A stretch of DNA of 64,000 nt from Sipunculus nudus (lineage: Eukaryota; Annelida; Sipuncula; Golfingiida; Sipunculidae), in assembly GCA_026874595.1 (NCBI GenBank), contig CM049322.1, positions 28,063,840 through 28,127,839 on the forward strand. The letters run 5' to 3'. Shown piece after piece: positions 31,566-42,779 of this stretch. The translations under genes were made by a program, and so were the position numbers. The stretch's first letter is position 1; each line of letters begins with the position of its first letter. The notes under the pieces were generated by a model. It was not told where the DNA came from and searched no databases. It saw only the letters and a list, made by a program, of their open reading frames with translations.

Positions 31566-32722
31566 ACGGTCTGGTACAGGTAGGTGTTACATGTTCACCT
31601 GGGATAACGGTCTGGTACAGGTAGGTGTTACATGTACACCTGGGATAACGGTCTGGTACAGGTAGGTGTTACATGGTCACCTGGGATAATGGTCTGGTAC
31701 AGGTAGGTGTTACATGGTCACCTGGGATGACGGTCTGGTACAGGTAGGTGTTTCATTTTCACCTAGAATAACGGTCTGGTACAGGTAGGTGTTACGTGTT
31801 CACCTGGGATTACGGTCTGGTACAGGTAGGTGTTTCATTTTCACCTAGAATAACGGTCTGGTACAGGTAGGTGTTACATGGTCACCTGGGATGACGGTCT
31901 GGTACAGGTAGGTGTTTCATTTTCACCTAGAATAACGGTCTGGTACAAGTAGGTGTTACGTGTTCACCTGGGATTACGGTCTGGTACAGGTAGGTGTTAC
32001 GTGTACACCTGGGATAACGGTCTGGTACAGGTAGGTGTTTCATGTTCACCTAGGATAACGGTCTGGTACAGGTAGGTGTTTCATGTACACCAGGGATAAC
32101 GGTCTGGTACAGGTAGGTGTTACATGTACACCAGGGATAACGGTATGGTACAGGTAGGTGTTACATGGTCACCTGGGATGACGGTCTGGTACAGGTAGGT
32201 GTTACATGTTCACCTGGGATAACGGTCTGGTACAGGTAGGTGTTACATGTTCACCTGGGATAACGGTCAGGTATATGGATATTTCATGAGGTGTAACTGT
32301 TAATGTTGTACACCTGGGATAACGGTCTGGTACAGGTAGGTGTTACATGTTCACCTGGGATAACGGTCTGGTACAGGTAGGTGTTACATGTTCACCTGGG
32401 ATAACGGTCGGGTACAGGTAGGTGTTCCATGTACACCTGGGATAACGGTCTGGTACAGGTAGGTGTTAAATGGTCACCTGGGATAACGGTCTGGTACAGG
32501 TAGGTGTTACATGTACACCAGGGATAACGGTCTGGTACAGGTAGGTGTTACATGGTCACCTGGGATGGCGGTCTGGTACAGGTAGGTGTTACGTGTTCAC
32601 CTGGGATTACGGTCTGGTACAGGTAGGTGTTACGTGTACACCTGGGATAACGGTCTGGTACAGGTAGGTGTTACATGTACACCTGGGATAACGGTCTGGT
32701 ACAGGTAGGTGTTACAAGGTAC
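31566..32722. repeat. Minisatellite B, 41-bp unit x ~28
   Basis: Units read CACCTGGGATAACGGTCTGG then TACAGGTAGGTGTTACATGT. The first half matches minisatellite A, so B appears to derive from A. One A-type unit is embedded at about 32269-32316. The plus strand has five GG/GGG steps 2-5 bases apart per unit. Confidence 0.95.
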
Positions 32723-33260
32723 CCCTGGGGCCATCCTGGTCTAGTTTCCCTTTTGATCCAAACTGAAGAACAAGCTGAATCCGATTTGCCCGATTGTCAG
32801 GTGACATAGTTGGTTCTGTAAGCCTGGTTGTGAGCTATGACGTCATCTCTAAACTTAGGCGTGACTGCTTCTGATCAAGCCGCCCGGTATTCAGTGCCTT
32901 GACTTCTTTATTAAAGATAGTCCCATTCATGTCTACTGCATCCGTGCCGGTTTCCAGCGATCACGTGACCCCCGGTGATGTCATGTTTTGTATTAGCAAC
33001 TGACATCAGTAAGCGCTAACTTCTGGTTGCTATGACAGTCCTTGAGCCCTGGGGATGAAGAGATGGGTGGAACTGTCAAATTGAACTGTTCACAGCCTAC
33101 ATAGCAATTATTTAGATCAGCGTTCTGTCCAGCTAGTGGGTTGTGCGACTGAATTTGCAGTCCTGCCTTTAGCAGACACTTATTTCCAAGGACAACGGTT
33201 CCAGGCTTAAATCGACAGACTGTGATATTTAGATAACATCTCTATGGCGAGTTTGTTCAT
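32723..33260. promoter_or_regulatory. Unique island with CRE and E-box palindromes
   Basis: TGACGTCA (32838-32845) is a full cAMP-response-element palindrome. TCACGTGA (32961-32968) is a USF/MITF-type E-box. CCGGTGATGTCATG follows. GGTTGCTATGACAG near 33015 contains an X-box half. The sequence is unique and lies between two arrays. No frame with good splice sites was found; a short CAG|GTGACA donor-like site lies at 32802. Regulatory role inferred. Confidence 0.35.
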
Positions 33261-33440
33261 TACGCAAGTGCTAATCTGTAAGTTGGTTTAATACGCAAAT
33301 GAAAATATGTCAATTGGTTTAATACTCAAATGCAAATCTGAGAGTTGGTTTAATAAGCAAATGCAAATCTGTCAGTTCGTCTAGTACGCAAATGCAAATC
33401 TGTCAATTGGTTTAATACGCAAATGCAAATATGAGAAATG
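33261..33440. repeat. Minisatellite, 31-bp unit x ~6, octamer-bearing
   Basis: Units of TACGCAAATGCAAATCTGTC + AGTTGGTTTAA. ATGCAAAT starts at 33330, 33361, 33392 and 33423, exactly 31 bp apart. Confidence 0.9.
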
Positions 33441-33950
33441 TATGAGAATTCGTTCTAATGTTGGCAACAAATATATTTAGTCTATTCGGGAAAAATGGTT
33501 CTCATGCACCTTAATGAAATATTTATTTAATTTATATTGTTACATTCCTCAGTGTCCAAGTAATGAATGTTGATGTTCCCCTTGCGAAATATGGTCCATG
33601 TGGATCGTTTGGCGGCCATCTTGGATTTTGGCTGACAGTTCAGAACACACATAACTTTTGAACTAGACATCATAGAAAGCCAAATGGGCCCATTTTCCCA
33701 TGCAATTCTAGTTGGCATCAGAAGTCGATTGGGATGATTGTCTGTATCAGTAAGTAAAGATAGAGAATTACAACATGATGTATGCAAATTCACACCAGAG
33801 GCATCAATATGGTGTATAATCTTGATATGAAAGATTGGTTAAATTCAGTCATTTACTTGTGGGCATACAATTGTCGTGCGAGTCTGGGACTAAAACAAAA
33901 CTTAAAAGTTCAGAACTAAAAGGACAAAGAATTACAAAAGTGTCGCCTAC
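33441..33950. repeat. Dispersed repeat remnant, then lead-in to the 33-bp array
   Basis: TTGGCGGCCATCTTGGATTT and ATGGTCCATGTGGATCG (33590-33640), with GAACTAGACATCATAGAAAG following, form a recurring type of dispersed sequence. The 88-codon minus ORF here is a translation of it. From 33850 the sequence is unique up to the first 33-bp unit. Confidence 0.45.
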
Positions 33951-36900
33951 TTCATCCATACCATCTACCACAGTGTAGCCCACTCTACCTGTATCATCTA
34001 CCACAGTGTGGCCCACTCCACCTGTACCATCTACCAAAGTGTAGCCCACTTCACCTGTACCATCTACCACAGTGTGGCCCACTTCACCTATACCATCTAC
34101 CACAGTGTAGCCCACTCTACCTGTACCATCTACCACAGTGTAGCCCACTTCACCTATACCATCTACCACATTGTAGCCCACTTCACCTATACCATCTACC
34201 ACAGTGTAGCCCATTCTACCTGTACCATCTACCACAGGGTAGCCCACTTCACCTATACCATCTACCACAGTGTAGCCCACTTCACCTGTACCATCCAGCA
34301 GAGTGTAGCCCACTTCACCTATACCATCTACCACAGTGTAGCCCACTTCACCTATACCATCTACCAGAGTGTAGCCCACTTCACCTATACCATCTACCAG
34401 AGTGTAGCCCACTTCACCTATACCATCTACCATAGTGTAGCCCACTTCACCTATTCCATCTACCAGAGTGTAGCCCACTTCACCTATACCATCTACCACA
34501 GTGTAGCCCACTTCACCTATACCATCTACCACAGTGTAGCCCACTTCACCTATTCCATCTACCAGAGTGTAGCCCACTTCACCTATACCATCTACCAGAG
34601 TGTAGCCCACTTCACCTATACCATCTACCAGAGTGTAGCCCACTTCACCTATTCCATCTACCAGAGTGTAGCCCACTTCACCTATACCATCTACCAGAGT
34701 GTAGCCCACTTCACCTATACCATCTACCATAGTGTAGCCCACTTCACCTATTCCATCTACCAGAGTGTAGCCCACTTCACCTATACCATCTACCACAGTG
34801 TAGCCCACTTCACCTATACCATCTACCAGAGTGTAGCCCACTTCACCTATTCCATCTACCAGAGTGTAGCCCACTTCACCTATACCATCTACCACAGTGT
34901 AGCCCACTTCACCTATACCATCTACCACAGTGTAGCCCACTTCACCTATTCCATCTACCAGAGTGTAGCCCACTTCACCTATACCATCTACCAGAGTGTA
35001 GCCCACTTCACCTATACCATCTACCACAGTGTAGCCCACTTCACCTATACCATCTACCACAGTGTAGCCCACTTCACCTATTCCATCTACCAGAGTGTAG
35101 CCCACTTCACCTATACCATCTACCAGAGTGTAGCCAACTTCACCTATACCATCTACCACAGTGTAGCCCAATTCACCTATACCATCTACCACAGTGTAGC
35201 CCACTTCACCTATTCCATCTACCACAGTGTAGCCCACTTCACCTATACCATCTACCACAGTGAAGCCCACTTCACCTATACCATCTACCACAGTGTAGCC
35301 CACTTCACCTATACCATCTACCACAGTGTAGCCCACTTCACCTATTCCATCTGCCACAGTGTAGCCCACTTCACCTATACCATCTACCACAGTGTAGCCC
35401 ACTTCACCTATTCCATCTACCAAAGTATAGCCCACTTCACCTATACCATTTACCACAGTGTAGCCCACTTCACCTATTCCATCTACCACAGTGTAGTGTA
35501 GGCAATTTCACCTATACCATCTACCACAGTGTAGCCCACATCATCTATTCCATCTACCACAGTGTAGCCCACTTCACCTATTCCATCTACCACAGTGTAG
35601 CCCACTTCACCTTACCATCTACCACAGTGTAGTGTAGCCAATTTCACCTATACCATCTATTACAGTGTAGCCCACATCATCTATACCATCTACCACAGTG
35701 TAGCCCACTTCACCTATAGCATCTACCAGAGTGTAGCCCACTTCACCTATACCATCTACCACAGTGTAGCCCACTTCACCTATACCATCTACCAGAGTGT
35801 AGTGTAGCCCACTTCACCTATACCATCTACCACAGTGTAGCCCACTTCACCTATTCCATCTACCACAGTGTAGTGTAGCCAATTTCACCTATACCATCTA
35901 CCACAGTGTAACCCTAATCATCTATTCCATCTACCACAGTGTAGCCCACTTCACCTATACCATTTACCACAGTGTAGCCCACTTCACCTATTCCATCTAC
36001 CACAGTGTAGTGTAGCCAATTTCACCTATACCATCTACCACAGTGTAGCCCACATCATCTATTCCATCTACCACAGTGTAGCCCACTTCACCTATTCCAT
36101 CTACCACAGTGTAGCCCACTTCACCTATTCCATCTACCACAGTGTAGTGTAGCCAATTTCACCTATACCATCTATTACAGTGTAGCCCACATCATCTATA
36201 CCATCTACCACAGTGTAGCCCACTTCACCTATACCATCTACCAGAGTGTAGCCCACTTCACCTATACCATCTACCACAGTGTAGCCAACTTCACCTATAC
36301 CATCTACCAGAGTGTAGTGTAGCCCACTTCACCTATACCATCTACCAGAGTGTAGCCCACTTCACCTATACCATCTACCACAGTGTAGCCCACTTCACAT
36401 ATACCATCTACAACAGTGTAGTGTAGCCCACTTCACCTATACCATCTACCACAGTGTAGCCCACTTCACCTATACCATCTACCACAGTGTAGCCCACTTC
36501 ACCTATACCATCTACCAGAGTGTAGTGTAGCCCACTTCACCTATACCATCTACCAGAGTGTAGCCCACTTCACCTATTCCATCTATCACAGTGTAGCCCA
36601 CTTCACCTATACCATCTACCAGAGTGTAGCCCACTTCACCTTTACCATCTACCACAGTGTAGCCCACTTCACCTATACCATCTACCAGAGTGTAGTGTAG
36701 CCCACTTCACCTATACCATCTACCAGAGTGTAGCCCACTTCACCTATACCATCTACCACAGTGTAGCCCACTTCACCTATACCATCTACCAGAGTGTTGT
36801 GTAGCCCACTTCACCTATACCATCTACCACAGTGTAGCCCACTTCACCTATACCATCTACCACAGTGTAGCCCACTTCACCTATACCATCTACCAGAGTG

Positions 36901-39897
36901 TAGTGTAGCCCACTTCACCTATACCATCTACCAGAGTGTAGCCCACTTCACCTATACCATCTACCACAGTGTAGCCCACTTCACCTATACCATCTACCAA
37001 AGTATAGCCCACTTCACCTGTACCATCTACCACAGGGTAGCCCACTTCACCTATACCATCTACCACAGTGTAGCCCACTTCACCTATACCATCTACCAGA
37101 GTGTAGCCCACTTCACCTATACCATCTACCAGAGTGTAGCCCACTTCACCTATACCATCTACCAGAGTGTAGCCCACTTCACCTATACCATCTACCACAG
37201 TGTAGCCCACTTCACCTATACCATCTACCACAGTGTAGCCCACATCACCTATACCATCTACCAGAGTGTAGTGTAGCCCACTTCACCTATACCATCTACC
37301 AAAGTATAGCCCACTTCACCTATACCATCTACCACAGTGTAGTGTAGCCAATTTCACCTATACCATCTACCACAGTGTAACCCTAATCATCTATTCCATC
37401 TACCACAGTGTAGCCCACTTCACCTATACCATCTACCAAAGTATAGCCCACTTCACCTGTACCATCTACCACAGGGTAGCCCACTTCACCTATACCATCT
37501 ACCACAGTGTAGCCCACTTCACCTATACCATCTACCACAGGGTAGCCCACTTCACCTATACCATCTACCACAGTGTAGCCCACTTCACCTATACCATCTA
37601 CCAGAGTGTAGCCCACTTCACCTATACCATCTACCACAGTGTAGCCCACTTCACCTATACCATCTACCACAGTGTAGCCCACATCACCTATACCATCTAC
37701 CAGAGTGTAGTGTAGCCCACTTCACCTATACCATCTACCAAAGTATAGCCCACTTCACCTATACCATCTACCAAAGTATAGCCCACTTCACCTGTACCAT
37801 CTACCACAGTGTAGCCCACTTCACCTATACCATCTACCAGAGTGTAGCCCACTTCACCTATACCATCTACCAGAGTGTAGTGTAGCCCACTTCACCTATA
37901 CCATCTTCCAAAGTATAGCCCACTTCACCTATACCATCTACCAAAGTATAGCCCACTTCACCTGTACCATCTACCAGAGTGTAGCCCACTTCACCTATAC
38001 CATCTACCACAGTGTAGCCCACCTCACCTATACCATCTACTAAAGTATAGCCCACTTCACCTGTACCATCTACCACAGTGTAGCCCACTTCACCTATACC
38101 ATCTACCACAGTGTAGCCCACTTCACCTATTCCATCTACCACAGTGTAGCCCACTTCACCTATACCATCTACCACAGTGTAGCCCACTTCACCTATACCA
38201 TCTACCAGAGTGTAGCCCACTTCACCTATACCATCTACCAAAGTATAGCCCACTTCACCTATACCATCTACCACGGTGTAGCCCACTTCACCTATACCAT
38301 CTACCAGAGTGTAGCCCACTTCACCTATACCATCTACCAGAGTGTAGCCCACTTCACCTATACCATCTACCAGAGTGTAGCCCACTTCACCTATACCATC
38401 TACCAAAGTATAGCCCACTTCACCTGTACCATCAACCACAGTGTAGCCCACTTCACCTATACCATCTACCACAGTGTAGCCCACTTCACCTATTCCATCT
38501 ACCACAGTGTAGCCCACTTCACCTATACCATCTACCAGAGTGTAGCCCACTTCACCTATACCATCTACCACAGTGTAGCCCACTTCACCTATTCCATCTA
38601 CCACAGTGTAGCCCACTTCACCTATACCATCTACCACAGTGTAGCCCACTTCACCTATACCATCTACCACAGTGTAGCCCACTTCACCTATACCATCTAC
38701 CACAGTGTAGCCCACTTCACCTATACCATCTACCAGAGTGTAGCCCACATCACCTATACCATCTACCACAGTGTAGCCCACTTCACCTATACCATCTACC
38801 ACAGTGTAGCCCACTTCACCTATACCATCTACCAAAGTATAGCCCACTTCACCTATACCATCTACCACGGTGTAGCCCACTTGACCTATACCATCTACCA
38901 GAGTGTAGCCCACTTCACCTATACCATCTACCACCGTTGTCGCCCACTTCACCTATACCATCTACCACAGTGTAGCCCACTTCACCTATACCATCTACCA
39001 AAGTATAGCCCAATTCACCTATACCATCTACCACAGTGTAGCCCACTTCACCTATACCATCTACCACAGTGTAGCCCACTTCACCTGTACCATCTACCAC
39101 AGTGTAGCCCACATCACCTATACCATCTCCCACAGTGTAGCCCACTTCACCTATACCATCTACCACAGTGTAGCCCACTTCACCTATACCATCTACCACG
39201 GTGTAGCCCATTTCACCTATACCATCTACCACGGTGTAGCCCATTTCACCTATATCATCTACCAAAGTATAGCCCACTTCACCTATACCATCTACCACAG
39301 TGTAGCCCACTTCACCTATACCATCTACTACAGTGTGGCCCACTTCACCTTTTCCATCTACCACAGTGTAGCCCACTTCACCTATTCCATCTACAACAGT
39401 GTAGCTTACTTCACCTATACCATCTACCACAGTGTAGCCCACTTCACCTATTCCATCTACCACAGTGTAGCCCACTTCACCTATACCATCTACCACAGTG
39501 TAGCCCACTTCACCTATTCCATCTACCACAGTGTAGCCCATTTCACCTATACCATCTACCACAGTGTAGCCCACTTCACCTATTCCATCTACCACAGTGT
39601 AGCCCACTTCACCTATTCCATCTACCACAGTGTAGCCCACTTCACCTATTCCATCTACAACAGTGTAGCTTACTTCACCTATACCATCTACCACAGTGTA
39701 GCCCACTTCACCTATTCCATCTACCACAGTGTAGTCCATTTCACCTATACCATCTACCACAGTGTAGCCCACTTCACCTATACCATCTACTACAGTGTAG
39801 CCCACTTCACCTATACCATCTACCACAGTGTAGCCCACTTCACCTATACCATCTACCACAGTGTAGCTTACTTCACCTATACCACCTACAAAAGTGT
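33951..39897. repeat. Minisatellite, 33-bp unit x ~180
   Basis: Unit GTGTAGCCCACTTCACCTAT + ACCATCTACCACA. Variants are few: TATACC/TATTCC/TGTACC, CCACAG/CCAGAG/CCAAAG. Since 33 is a multiple of 3 and the unit has no stop in several frames, ORFs of up to 546 codons appear on both strands (an 11-residue VDGIGEVGYTV repeat on minus, SVAHFTYTIYH on plus). There is no signal peptide, splice site or non-repeat domain. A 5-bp GTGTA duplication makes 38-bp units at intervals between about 35.49 and 37.88 kb and breaks every frame there. Treated as non-coding satellite. Confidence 0.95.
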
Positions 39898-40370
39898 AAA
39901 ACATTCTGACCTAAGATTTCCCTCGTGCCAAAGACCCTGTAATCTAAAGAGAGCTTTCACTCCTGTCAAACCCCCTCTTATATGAAGTAAGATTCCCTTA
40001 TGTCAAAGATTCTGTAATCTGAACCGAGATTTCTTTAGTGTCTAACACCCTCTTATCTGAACTGAGATTTCCTTATTGCCTAATACCCTCTTATCTGAAC
40101 TAAGATTTCCTTAATGTCTAACACCCTCTAATCTGAACTGAGATTTCCTCAGTGTCAAATACCCACTAATCTGAACTGCGATTTCCTTAGTGTCTAACAC
40201 CCTGTAACTTGGTCCATGATTTTCCATGTGTCGATTTCCCTGACATCTGAACTAAGATTTTTCTCGTTTAGAACCCCCTGAAATGTAAATTCAGGTTTCT
40301 TTTGTGTAGAACCACCTGAAATGTGAATTCAGATTTCTCTCATATGGGACCACCTGCAATGTGAATTCAG
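39898..40370. repeat. Minisatellite, 38-bp unit x ~12, degenerate
   Basis: Units of CTGAACTGAGATTTCCTTAG + TGTCTAACACCCTCTAAT, with divergence rising toward both ends. Directly follows the 33-bp array with no unique spacer. Confidence 0.88.
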
Positions 40371-40890
40371 TTAAGCCAATGTGTGCTCAGTAAAGCCGAT
40401 CTTTACTCTGAATATGAATACAGCAAATGTGTGCTAATATCAACACAGCCAATGTATACTAAGATCAACACAGCCAACTGTGTTCAAATCAATACAGCCA
40501 ACGTGTCTAAGATAAACACAGATAATGGGTGCTCAAATCAATACAGCCAATGTTTGCTCAAATCAATACAGTCAATGTGTGCTCAAACTAATACAATCAA
40601 TGTGTGCTCAAATAAATACACTCAATGTGTGCTCATATCAATACAGCCAATGTGTGCTCAAATCAATACAGCAAATGTGAGCTCAAATCAATACAGCAAA
40701 TGTGAGCTAATATCAATACAGCCAATGTGTGCTCAAATCAATACAGCAAATGTGAGCTCAAATCAATACAGCCAATGTGTGCTCAAATCAATACAGTCAA
40801 TGTGTGCTCATATCAATACAGCCAATGTGTGCTCAAATCAATACAGTCAATGTGTGCTCAAATCAATACAGTCAATGTGTGCTCAAATCG
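40371..40890. repeat. Minisatellite, 25-bp unit x ~20
   Basis: Units of CAATGTGTGCTCAAATCAAT + ACAGC. The 25-bp period rotates the frame, yet the unit is open in all three plus frames, which produces the long ORF that runs from here into the exon candidate at 40981. Confidence 0.93.
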
Positions 40891-40980
40891 AATCATTATT
40901 AATATCACCTCGAGGCAGAATTATGACGCAGAAATATACCACGGATTATCAATTTAAGAATATCTCTATATCCGCCACAG

Positions 40981-41054
40981 AATGTTATACCGCGACACTG
41001 GATGACTCCACTCCGTACCAAGTCACAGCAGGACGGGACAAGTGTACAGCTCAG
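40981..41054 (+). CDS. Candidate penultimate exon, unidentified protein
   Basis: Acceptor ATATCTCTATATCCGCCACAG ends at 40980. The 74-nt frame (two lead bases, 24 codons) ends at a good donor, CTCAG|GTAATG (GT at 41055). The peptide is CYTATLDDSTPYQVTAGRDK followed by CTAQ, with two cysteines and no AT bias. It exits in phase 0, which matches the phase-0 entry of the exon at 41406. The intervening intron would be about 351-354 nt and consist almost entirely of the five-copy 56-bp minisatellite. It sits immediately after a 25-bp minisatellite, which would be in the upstream intron. No family recognised; a short secreted or extracellular Cys-containing domain is possible. Confidence 0.4.
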
Positions 41055-41080
41055 GTAATGGCACCCTGTACGTGGTCATA
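41055..41080 (+). promoter_or_regulatory. 5' splice site and repeat-like flank
   Basis: CAGGTAATGGCACCCTG at the proposed 5' splice site resembles CAGGTAATGTCAC...CCCTG within each following 56-bp unit, suggesting that the array grew from, or was captured next to, this junction. Confidence 0.3.
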
Positions 41081-41360
41081 GTTTGTCAGGTAATGTCACA
41101 GCAAGGAACCCTGACTAATAGTGACCACGTGAGAGAGTTTGTCAGGTAATGTCACAGCAAGGAACCCTGACTAATAGTGACCACGTGAGAGAGTTTGTCA
41201 GGTAATGTCACAGCAAGGAACCCTGACTAATAGTGACCACGTGAGAGAGTTTGTCAGGTAATGTCACAGCAAGGAACCCTGACTAATAGTGACCACGTGA
41301 GAGAGTTTGTCAGGTAATGTCACAGCAAGGAACCCTGACTAATAGTGACCACGTGAGAGT
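41081..41360. repeat. Minisatellite, 56-bp unit x 5, nearly identical copies
   Basis: Units start GTTTGTCAGGTAATGTCACA at 41081, 41137, 41193, 41249 and 41305. Copies are virtually identical, implying very recent expansion or ongoing homogenisation. Each unit contains CAG|GTAATG, a 5' splice-site-like motif. Confidence 0.95.
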
Positions 41361-41405
41361 AGCTGTTTAATGACTACTACACCCGCCTGACGAATTGAGA
41401 GCTAG

Positions 41406-41543
41406 CAGTGCAATCAGAAGTCTCTGAACAGCCTGCACGTCAGAGCCCTGTCTCCGGAGAGGGGAAACTACTACCTGGCCGCGGTAAAGGTCACCTTGAG
41501 CCACTTTGGCCGGTTTACAATCGGCAACTTCAAGGAGCTGTAG
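41406..41543 (+). CDS. Candidate terminal exon with stop codon
   Basis: A TAGCAG tandem acceptor (41403-41408) opens a frame of 44 codons (from TGC 41409, or 45 if CAG is included) that ends at TAG 41541-41543. The peptide reads CNQKSLNSLHVRALSPERGN, YYLAAVKVTLSHFGRFTIGN and FKEL. It is rich in the mixed hydrophobic and charged pattern of a folded domain, with no low complexity. Either acceptor keeps the frame with the exon at 40981-41054 (phase 0). The upstream region shows a stop (TAG) just at the acceptor, as expected for an intron. A polyadenylation-type ATTAAA lies about 195 nt downstream. The other frame over the region, starting at 41408, gives an 86-codon ORF of less convincing composition. 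Unidentified. Confidence 0.45.
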   Translation, partial: QCNQKSLNSLHVRALSPERGNYYLAAVKVTLSHFGRFTIGNFKEL

Positions 41544-41736
41544 TCATTTCATGTCATGTGGTCAGTTTTTATGACTACGGAATGTTGTTATCCAGCAAGT
41601 ATTTATACAGGAGGAACAATGGACTACACATCTACTTATCTTACATGGACATTGCTGGTAAAATATAAACCTCCAGAGAAAAGACCACTCAAGAACACTC
41701 TGTTTAGAGACAGCGGATGTTGAATCCACAAAGTCT

Positions 41737-41742
41737 ATTAAA
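41737..41742 (+). terminator. ATTAAA poly(A) signal candidate
   Basis: ATTAAA, the commonest variant of AATAAA, lies 194 nt after the TAG at 41543 and just before the (TA)n arrays. Supports a 3' end for the plus-strand exon pair. Confidence 0.3.
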
Positions 41743-41765
41743 ATTGTAAATACCATTTATCTTTA

Positions 41766-41767
<2 letters not shown>

Positions 41768-41800
<33 letters not shown>

Positions 41801-41830
41801 TGTGTGTTCTGACTTAAGACGGCTGCGGTG

Positions 41831-41881
<51 letters not shown>

Positions 41882-42016
41882 TGTGTGTGCTGACTTAAGA
41901 CGGCTGCGGTGATGATATATATATATCGTGTGTGTTCTGACTTTAGACGGCTGCGGTGATGATATTATATATATCGTGTGTGTTCTGACTTTAGACGACT
42001 GCGGTGATGATGATGA

Positions 42017-42056
<40 letters not shown>

Positions 42057-42164
42057 TGTGTGTTCTGACTTAAGACGGCTGCGGTGATGATATATATATA
42101 TATATGTATATATATTTATATATATATATATCGTGTGTGTTCTGACTTAAGACGGCTGCGGTGA

Positions 42165-42206
<42 letters not shown>

Positions 42207-42240
42207 TGTGTGTTCTGACTTTAGACGGCTGCGGTGATGA

Positions 42241-42303
<63 letters not shown>

Positions 42304-42390
42304 TGTGTGTTCTGACTTTAGACGGCTGCGGTGATGATATTATATATATCGTGTGTGTTCTGACTTTAGACGGCTGCGGTGATGATGATG

Positions 42391-42444
<54 letters not shown>

Positions 42445-42665
42445 TGCGTGTTCTGACTTTAGACGGCTGCGGTGATGATATTATATATATCGTGTGTGTT
42501 CTGACTTTAGACGGCTGCGGTGATGATATTATATATATCGTGTGTGTTCTGACTTTAGACGGCTGTGGTGATGATGTATATGTCGTGTGTGTTCTGACTT
42601 TAGACGGCTGTGGTGATGATATATATGCCGTGTGTGTTCTGACTTTAGACGGCTGCGGTGATGAC
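41768..42665. repeat. Alternating ~40-bp core and variable (TA)n, ~14 units
   Basis: A well-conserved core, CGTGTGTGTTCTGACTTTAG + ACGGCTGCGGTGATGAT, is repeated about 14 times. The cores are separated by TA tracts that range from a few to about 30 dinucleotides, with some cores followed by (GAT)n. The cores are more constant than the tracts. ORFs translating [10 protein letters not shown] or [10 protein letters not shown] repeats are artefacts. Confidence 0.93.
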
Positions 42666-42779
42666 TTCAAGACGATAACCAGGTTTGGAGGAGAACCATA
42701 TAACTCGATATACAGTAGCATTTTGTCGCGCCGGGTCTGCCGGTCCTCTAGTTAACATGCGAGCTGGTTTGCCTTCCAG

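Noticed and set aside
31566-32722. CRISPR-like array of direct repeats
   Set aside because: Repeats are head to tail with no unique spacers, and the DNA is clearly eukaryotic; it is a minisatellite.
33849-35501. 546- and 497-codon ORFs on opposite strands, taken as a repeat protein gene
   Set aside because: Both arise from a 33-bp satellite lacking stops. There is no start context, signal peptide, splice site or unique domain, and the frame collapses where 38-bp units appear.
37867-39985. ORFs of 361, 342, 329 and 216 codons
   Set aside because: Further frames of the same 33-bp satellite, mutually overlapping on both strands.
40383-41081. 232-codon ORF joining the 25-bp minisatellite to the 40981 exon
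   Set aside because: The minisatellite happens to be open in this frame; the acceptor at 40980 gives a better boundary.
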